From DATJQF01 sp035505995 (GTDB lineage: Bacteria; Bacteroidota; Bacteroidia; Bacteroidales; FEN-979), in assembly GCA_035505995.1 (NCBI GenBank), contig DATJQF010000261.1:1-10993 (forward strand): a DNA stretch of 10,993 nucleotides. Reading direction: 5' to 3'. Shown here one piece after another: positions 1 to 4,157 of the stretch; the stretch's first letter is position 1; every line of letters starts with the position of its first letter. The notes beneath the pieces are model-generated. The model was given only the letters and a program-made list of their open reading frames with translations, had not been told where the DNA came from and ran no database searches. A program made the translations under genes and the position numbers.

Positions 1-5
1 CGTTT

Positions 6-785
6 TTAGTTGCATTCATAACTGACATGGCAGGGAACCGGGATCGTATCCTGCAGATAGGTGTAGGTGACCAGGGTCGGATATCCGTTCGCATTGTACT
101 CGGGATACTCGTTTTTCATGATCAGGACTCCGTTGGTGGTGTAGGTCTTCATATTGTTTGCCGACCATGTGAATACAGAAATGGGAGGGATGCCTGTCGC
201 TTTCACATAGTTCTTCATCGAATCGTAGGTAAAATCCGTTTCCGACAGGAGCCATCCCGAACCGGACCAGGAGTATTGCCGGGCTTTTGTCACATTATCC
301 CCGGTGTACTCAAATAGGATCGAATCGAGCTTGATGGAGATGGTATCGCTTAAAATGAAGATCTCTTCCCGGTAAACCCTGTTATTGGCGTCAAAAGCGA
401 AGAGATGGTCCTGGCGGATCGGTTGCATGTAAGGATTGACATGTTCTACGTACTGATACCGGTAAAGTCTGCCGATCCCGTCGTAATAATAATAGGTCGT
501 ATCGATGCCGGAGAAGGAGTAGGAGAACCTGTCGCCGGTATATATGTAATAAGTGATCATGGGCAACCCCGACATATCGGATGTTTCTTTGAACATTTTT
601 CCTTCGTTGTCATACTCGTAGGTTGCACTCAGGGTATCTGTCGCCAGGATTTCCTCCTCGGAGATCACCCGGCAGCTGCCCGGGGCCAGGTTGTTGCCTG
701 AAGAGCTGTTGTCGCTTTTTTTGCAGGACATCACGACCAGCATCAGGATCCCGGATAACAACAGGGCAATGCGTTGGAGATTCAT
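6..785 (-). CDS. Hypothetical secreted lipoprotein with YD-like strand repeats
   Basis: This 259-residue protein starts with a lipoprotein signal: a charged start, a hydrophobic run (residues 6-19) and a lipobox ending V-M-S-C with the modified cysteine at residue 21. A polar CKKSDNSSS stretch follows, which resembles the export context of Bacteroidota surface lipoproteins. The body is rich in Tyr, Thr and Ser and carries loosely repeated strand-turn motifs: YEYDNEGKMFKE (56-67), YYYDGIGRLYRY (99-110), FAFDANNRVYRE (129-140) and FTYDSMKNYVKA (185-196). These recall YD/RHS-type or MORN-like beta repeats and suggest an extended beta structure, but no named family is recognised with certainty. 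No catalytic motif is seen. The gene is transcribed away from the symporter gene and its 3' neighbour lies outside the window. It is probably anchored in the outer membrane and its function is unknown. Confidence 0.8.
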   Translation of the reverse strand: MNLQRIALLLSGILMLVVMSCKKSDNSSSGNNLAPGSCRVISEEEILATDTLSATYEYDNEGKMFKETSDMSGLPMITYYIYTGDRFSYSFSGIDTTYYYYDGIGRLYRYQYVEHVNPYMQPIRQDHLFAFDANNRVYREEIFILSDTISIKLDSILFEYTGDNVTKARQYSWSGSGWLLSETDFTYDSMKNYVKATGIPPISVFTWSANNMKTYTTNGVLIMKNEYPEYNANGYPTLVTYTYLQDTIPVPCHVSYECN

Positions 786-804
786 GGGAGGTGGATTAAT
801 TCAT

Positions 805-837
805 TTTGAAATAGTTGTCAAAGATATTTTAAATTTG
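805..837 (+). promoter_or_regulatory. Candidate Bacteroidota-type promoter for the symporter gene
   Basis: TAAATTTG at 830-837 fits the Bacteroidota -7 consensus TAnnTTTG exactly. TTTG at 805-808 fits the -33 box with a 21-bp spacer. Transcription would start around 842-847, leaving a leader of about 60 nt before the ATG at 904. The consensus is established knowledge; its use here is inferred from sequence alone. Confidence 0.5.
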
Positions 838-850
838 CAATAACCGAAAA
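819..850 (-). promoter_or_regulatory. Candidate divergent promoter for the lipoprotein gene
   Basis: On the minus strand, TATCTTTG (826 down to 819) matches the -7 consensus TAnnTTTG exactly. The -33 position, about 20 bp upstream, holds only a T-run (850-847), so that half is weak. Transcription would start near 810-814, giving a leader of about 25-30 nt. The box overlaps the plus-strand promoter, so the two directions may interfere with each other. Confidence 0.35.
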
Positions 851-866
851 TCAGTAAGGACCAGAT

Positions 867-894
867 TCGTAATTTGTAATCCGTAATCCGTAAT
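867..894 (+). repeat. Four tandem 7-bp repeats (YYGTAAT) in the symporter leader
   Basis: Four abutting heptamers are visible: tcgtaat, ttgtaat, ccgtaat, ccgtaat. They lie between the predicted transcription start and the AAGGA-like ribosome site at 896-900. Being outside the coding sequence, a change in copy number would alter leader length or structure, not the reading frame. Confidence 0.75.
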
Positions 895-903
895 TAAGGA
901 AAG

Positions 904-2634
904 ATGAGCAGCGCATTCGTATTATCCTGGATCGATTACACGATCATGATCATTTATTTTTTGTTTGTCCTGGGCATTGGCTGGGCATTGAAGCGATATA
1001 TGAAGGATGCCCGGGCATTCCTGGAAGCAGGGCGATCGATGCCGGCCTGGGTGGCGGGGCTGGCGTTCATCTCCACGAACCTCGGCGCCCTGGAAGTGAT
1101 GGGGATGACCGGTTCCGGACTGAAATACGGGATGCTGACCACGCATTTTTACTGGGTGGGAGCGATCCCGGCCATGGTTTTCCTGGCGATGTTCATGATG
1201 CCTTTCTATTACGGGTCGAAGGCTCGTTCGGTGCCGGAATACCTCAAGCTGAGATACGATGAGAAGACCCGCGGGCTCAATGCCATTCTCTTTGCGGTGA
1301 TGACGATCCTGGCTTCCGGTATCTCCATGTATGCGCTGGCGATCCTGATGGAAAAGCTCCTCGGGTGGAATTTTCATCTGAGCCTGGTCCTCTCGGCGGC
1401 GATCGTGCTGGGATATACGTATCTCGGAGGGCTTTCCTCAGCGATCTATAACGAAGTGCTGCAGTTCTTCATCATTGTGATCGGACTGCTTCCGATCGTC
1501 TTCCTGAGCCTGAAGGATGTAGGGGGCTGGTCGGGCCTGCAGGCGCATCTTGCCCCGATCGTCTCGGCCAAGGGTTTTGCGCCGGACACCTGGACCACCA
1601 CCTGGAAATACACCGGCTCGGGAGGGGCAAATCCCATGGGAGTGGAATGGTACAGCATTTTAGCGGGGCTGGGCTTCGTGCTGTCCTTCGGGTATTGGTG
1701 CACCAACTTCCTGATCGTCCAGCGGGCGATGTCGGCCCATTCTCCGACCGCTGCCCGCAACACCCCGCTGATCGGGGCCATTCCCAAGATGTTCATCCCG
1801 TTCCTGATCATTGTCCCCGGCATTGCCGCGCTGGTGCTGTTGAACACCCCGGGAAAAGGATTCGTGCTGCCGATGAATGAGGCCGGGAAGCCGATCTATG
1901 ATTACACGATCATCATGCTGCTCAAGCAGTATCTCCCGGCGGGGGTGCTGGGGCTGGGCATCACGGCCCTGCTCGCTTCCTTCATGTCGGGCATGGCGGG
2001 AAATGTATCGGCCTTTAACACGGTGTGGACCTATGATATCTACCAGAGTTATATCCGCCCGACAACCGGCAACAAGGAAGCGGACGACAAGCATTACCTG
2101 AACGTGGGACGCCTGGCGACCATCTTCGGAGTGGTGGTGAGCATTGCGGCTGCTTACCTGGCCAGCCTGTTCGGGAATATCATGGATTTCCTGCAGACGA
2201 TCTTCTCGATGATCAACGCGCCGCTGTTCGCGGTCATCTTCCTGGGGATGTTCTGGAAACGGACCACCGGTCATGCAGCGTTCACCGGACTGCTGGGCGG
2301 CTTCCTCATCGCCTTGCTGCATCACGGGCTGACCTTCCCGGCAGGCGCCGAAACACTGGTCAAGGGCGGATGGATCGCGAAGGTCTTTATGTACCCGGTG
2401 GAAATGGCGCAGAATTTCTGGACGGCCATCTTTGCTTTCAGTGCGGCCACGATCCTTACGGTCGTCATTTCGCTGCTGACGCATAGGAAGAAGTCCGATG
2501 AGGATCTGAAGGGACTGGTTTATTCCCTGACGCCAAAGACCCGGGAAACTGACCAGCCCTGGTACCGGCGCTCATCCACGCTGGCGATCATTGTGCTGGT
2601 GCTGGTGGCGATACTGACGGTGTTGTTCTGGTAG
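904..2634 (+). CDS. SGLT-type sodium/solute symporter (SSS family)
   Basis: This 576-residue integral membrane protein has many hydrophobic segments, consistent with the 13-15 helices of the solute:sodium symporter family, and its length is normal for the family. Recognisable family blocks are the N-terminal FLEAGRSMPAWVAG (39-52), the SGLT signature YLGGLSSAIYNEVLQ (173-187), and the helix-8 region ASFMSGMAGNVSAFNTVW with DIY (358-380). The start ATG is preceded by AAGGA (896-900). Against vSGLT, as I recall its sodium-site residues (A361, S364, S365), the matching positions here are S359, S362 and G363, so one serine is replaced. The C-terminus (553-576) is a last helix after PWYRRSS. It probably imports a sugar or sugar-derived solute across the inner membrane with Na+; the substrate cannot be read from sequence. 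It is likely co-transcribed with the small membrane protein 53 nt downstream. Confidence 0.93.
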   Translation: MSSAFVLSWIDYTIMIIYFLFVLGIGWALKRYMKDARAFLEAGRSMPAWVAGLAFISTNLGALEVMGMTGSGLKYGMLTTHFYWVGAIPAMVFLAMFMMPFYYGSKARSVPEYLKLRYDEKTRGLNAILFAVMTILASGISMYALAILMEKLLGWNFHLSLVLSAAIVLGYTYLGGLSSAIYNEVLQFFIIVIGLLPIVFLSLKDVGGWSGLQAHLAPIVSAKGFAPDTWTTTWKYTGSGGANPMGVEWYSILAGLGFVLSFGYWCTNFLIVQRAMSAHSPTAARNTPLIGAIPKMFIPFLIIVPGIAALVLLNTPGKGFVLPMNEAGKPIYDYTIIMLLKQYLPAGVLGLGITALLASFMSGMAGNVSAFNTVWTYDIYQSYIRPTTGNKEADDKHYLNVGRLATIFGVVVSIAAAYLASLFGNIMDFLQTIFSMINAPLFAVIFLGMFWKRTTGHAAFTGLLGGFLIALLHHGLTFPAGAETLVKGGWIAKVFMYPVEMAQNFWTAIFAFSAATILTVVISLLTHRKKSDEDLKGLVYSLTPKTRETDQPWYRRSSTLAIIVLVLVAILTVLFW

Positions 2635-2687
2635 ACCAGATACCGGAACCCCGAAACAAGAAACAAAAAACCAAATAACCATTTGCC

Positions 2688-2915
2688 ATGGGCGTAGATA
2701 TAAAACTTCCGATCGGGCTGATGTTCTCCATCTTCGGTCTGTTGCTGACCGTTTACGGATTGTTCACCAGCGGGAATGAGATGTTATATGCCCGTTCCCT
2801 GGGGATCAACATCAATCTCTGGTCGGGCGGATTCATGCTGGTGTTCGGATTGATCATGCTCCTGCTGGCAGTCCGTTCGAGGAGATCAAAAAACAAAAGC
2901 CATGAGCAGTCCTGA
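2688..2915 (+). CDS. Small two-helix membrane protein, probable symporter partner
   Basis: This 75-residue protein has two clear transmembrane stretches (about 7-26 and 46-62) joined by a loop with YARSLGININLWSGG (34-48). It ends in a basic tail, RSRRSKNKSHEQS, likely on the cytoplasmic side. No signal peptide or catalytic residue is seen. The gene sits 53 nt after the symporter stop in an A/C-rich leader without a Shine-Dalgarno site, and its last 14 nt overlap the methyltransferase gene. From memory, similar small proteins follow SGLT-like symporter genes in other phyla (Verrucomicrobiota, Acidobacteriota), which suggests an accessory subunit or stabiliser. That role is inferred and has no motif-level proof. 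Confidence 0.8.
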   Translation: MGVDIKLPIGLMFSIFGLLLTVYGLFTSGNEMLYARSLGININLWSGGFMLVFGLIMLLLAVRSRRSKNKSHEQS

Positions 2916-3393
2916 ACGTGTTTTTCTCAAGACCCCGGTGGGGTATCTTGAGGTGATCGGGTCGAAAAAAGGCATTTCCGGGATCAACTTCCTGAAATTC
3001 CATGTGAAGGTGACCCGCACCCCGCACAACCTGAAAGACTGCGTGCTTCAGCTGAATGAATATTTCGCCGGCACCCGGAAGGATTTTACCGTAAAGCTGG
3101 ACCTCGAAGGCACTCCCTTCCAGATGAAGGTCTGGGAGCAGGTGCTGAAGATCCCTTATGGCACCACGATCTCTTACTTTGAGCTTGCCCGGAGGGTAGG
3201 CGATATCCGGGCCCTGCGTGCGGTCGGTGGAGCCAATGCCAACAATCCCGTTCCGATCATCATTCCCTGCCACCGGGTGATCGGCGCCGACGGGCGGCTT
3301 ATGGGATATGGCGGCGGGCTCAAGCTGAAGAAATGGCTCCTGGAGCATGAGCATGCGCTGGCGCAGCGGGATTTGTTTTATTCAAAAGTTTAG
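2902..3393 (+). CDS. ogt: Methylated-DNA--[protein]-cysteine S-methyltransferase
   Basis: This 163-residue suicide repair protein moves a methyl or alkyl group from O6-alkylguanine (or O4-alkylthymine) in DNA to its own cysteine. The acceptor Cys123 lies in IPCHRVIG (121-128). The DNA-binding part fits the family: FQMKVWEQVLKIPYGTTISY (73-92), the arginine finger in RALRAVGGANANNP (103-116), and the C-terminal GRLMGYGGGLKLKKWLLEHE (131-150). The N-terminal domain (1-70) is short, which suits Ogt-type enzymes without an Ada regulatory domain. The asparagine hinge reads ANANNP where many homologues have ANGxNP, a mild change. The start overlaps the upstream small membrane gene by 14 nt, so translation may be coupled, although DNA repair has no obvious link to sugar transport. 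It is a cytoplasmic housekeeping function. Confidence 0.95.
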   Translation: MSSPERVFLKTPVGYLEVIGSKKGISGINFLKFHVKVTRTPHNLKDCVLQLNEYFAGTRKDFTVKLDLEGTPFQMKVWEQVLKIPYGTTISYFELARRVGDIRALRAVGGANANNPVPIIIPCHRVIGADGRLMGYGGGLKLKKWLLEHEHALAQRDLFYSKV

Positions 3394-3398
3394 GAGAT

Positions 3399-3431
3399 CC
3401 TCTCCCCGGCCCTCCCCTTGTAAGGGGAGGG
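3399..3431 (+). repeat. Left inverted repeat with GC-rich palindrome
   Basis: An outer arm CCTCTCCCCGG (3399-3409) is followed by 10-bp palindromic arms CCCTCCCCTT (3410-3419) and AAGGGGAGGG (3422-3431) around a GT centre. It is the inverse of the copy at 4036-4068, differing at two positions. Only 6 nt separate it from the stop codon of the DUF559 gene. Confidence 0.9.
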
Positions 3432-3439
3432 TGATTTTT
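3410..3439 (+). terminator. Possible intrinsic terminator after the methyltransferase
   Basis: On the plus strand the perfect 10-bp GC-rich arms are followed by gtga and then five T (3435-3439), which could form a hairpin plus U-tract ending the symporter operon. On the minus strand no U-tract follows the palindrome, so it would not end the DUF559 transcript in the same way. Confidence 0.4.
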
Positions 3440-3863
3440 ACTCCCCGGGTTTTAGTTGTTGTATTTTATGTAGCCTTTGCACCAGGGTTTCACGAATGGT
3501 ATTTATGACCCTGCCAATGTGCTTTTTGACCTCATCATGGGTGAATCGAAGCACCATGATCCCCAGGCGGTCAAACTCTGCATCCCGGTTCAGGTCGTAT
3601 TCATGTCTTTCTTTTCTGCGATGGATCGGGCCGTCTACTTCTATTGCCAGCCGTGCCTCATGACAGTAAAAATCAGCTATGTAATATTTGACCGGATGCT
3701 GACGACGGAATTTTACTCCTTTAATATTTTTTCCCCGAAGTCGTTGCCATAGAATTTTTTCAGAGTACGTCGATCTCTTTCTTAAATATTTTGCGAACTC
3801 AAACGTTCTGTAACCCGCATTATAGTAAGAAGAGTGCACAATGGTTCTCTGAAGCTTTACCAT
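3438..3863 (-). CDS. DUF559 (Vsr-like, PD-(D/E)XK fold) endonuclease-type protein
   Basis: This 141-residue protein matches DUF559 along most of its length. It has an N-terminal helix with RSTYSEKILWQRLR (30-43), then FRRQHPVKYYIADFYC (52-67), LAIEVDGPIHRRKERHEYD (72-90), and the C-terminal LGIMVLRFTHDEV (100-112). E35, D64, E75 and D77 (the E-V-D pair) are the likely metal-binding active-site set of a very-short-patch-repair-like nuclease, and H81 follows the pair. Length is slightly above the domain's usual 110-120 residues because of an N-terminal extension. No signal peptide is seen, so it is cytoplasmic. Base composition is visibly lower in GC than its neighbours, a sign of separate origin. 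It lies alone and antiparallel between inverted palindromic repeats. Biological activity of DUF559 proteins is poorly known; nicking or cutting DNA is inferred from the fold. Confidence 0.9.
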   Translation of the reverse strand: MVKLQRTIVHSSYYNAGYRTFEFAKYLRKRSTYSEKILWQRLRGKNIKGVKFRRQHPVKYYIADFYCHEARLAIEVDGPIHRRKERHEYDLNRDAEFDRLGIMVLRFTHDEVKKHIGRVINTIRETLVQRLHKIQQLKPGE

Positions 3864-4035
3864 AATTTATTTCTTGATATTGAAAGAACACCTCGCCCGC
3901 AGGAATCCCGGTCAGGGAATCGTTCAGGATTGAAATTCCAAACCTTAATCGTTTAATTTTAAAAAGGTAGCGGGTATGATGTAAAAAAATGGATTCAAAA
4001 TGAATATTCTACAACTACTCCCGGAAGAAAGTGCT

Positions 4036-4068
4036 CCCTCCCCTTGCAAGGGGAGGGTCGGGGAGAGG
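4036..4068 (-). repeat. Right inverted repeat with GC-rich palindrome
   Basis: A perfect 22-bp palindrome (4036-4057; arms CCCTCCCCTT and AAGGGGAGGG around GC) is followed by the outer arm TCGGGGAGAGG (4058-4068). Read on the minus strand it repeats the left copy with two differences: the last base of the outer arm, and the palindrome centre. Confidence 0.9.
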
Positions 4069-4102
4069 TAAATGAAGGACTTTCAACTTCTCCTTTTTAA
4101 CT

Positions 4103-4118
4103 CTCCTTTCGAAGGGGC
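4103..4118. repeat. Weak third palindrome of the same pyrimidine/purine style
   Basis: CTCCTTTCGAAGGGG (4103-4117) is an imperfect palindrome centred on TTCGAA, with T-G wobble positions if folded as RNA. It resembles a shorter, decayed relative of the two flanking repeats and sits 35 nt beyond the right one. The rest of the gap between the DUF559 start and the next gene (3864-4157) is AT-rich, and I see no gene or convincing promoter in it. Confidence 0.35.
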
Positions 4119-4157
4119 ATTCCAATTTTCAATAATTTTAATTTCAAATTGCCCCCA

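Larger units (their letters stand above)
3399..4068. mobile_element. Candidate DUF559 cassette bounded by inverted palindromic repeats
   Basis: This 670-bp unit is bounded by two 33-bp repeats in inverted orientation (3399-3431 and 4036-4068) that match at 31 of 33 positions. It contains a single gene for a DUF559 nuclease. Within each repeat the asymmetric arm (CCTCTCCCCGR) faces outward and the palindrome faces inward, as expected for element termini, and similarity stops abruptly at both edges of each repeat. The inside is clearly more AT-rich than the flanking genes. The left edge lies 5 nt after the methyltransferase stop. I find no target-site duplication (flanks AGGAGAT and TAAATGA). 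This could be an REP/RAYT-like unit with a nuclease in place of a transposase, or a nuclease gene that settled between pre-existing scattered repeats. Confidence 0.5.

Noticed and set aside
1660..2484. A 274-codon minus-strand frame inside the symporter gene
   Set aside because: It lies opposite conserved membrane helices and has a composition of Arg, His, Asp and Gln without any recognisable fold.
3399..4068. A CRISPR array or a classical insertion sequence
   Set aside because: There are only two inverted copies, no regularly spaced direct repeats, no transposase motif and no target-site duplication.
4149..4157. TTG as the start of the glycosidase/SUMF1 protein
   Set aside because: The ATG three codons later gives a cleaner signal peptide (MLKIIKKH) and needs no rare start codon.
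3864..4157. A promoter for the DUF559 gene or for the glycosidase/SUMF1 gene
   Set aside because: Only partial matches to TAnnTTTG were found (for example TAATTTCA near 4139), none with a fitting -33 box.
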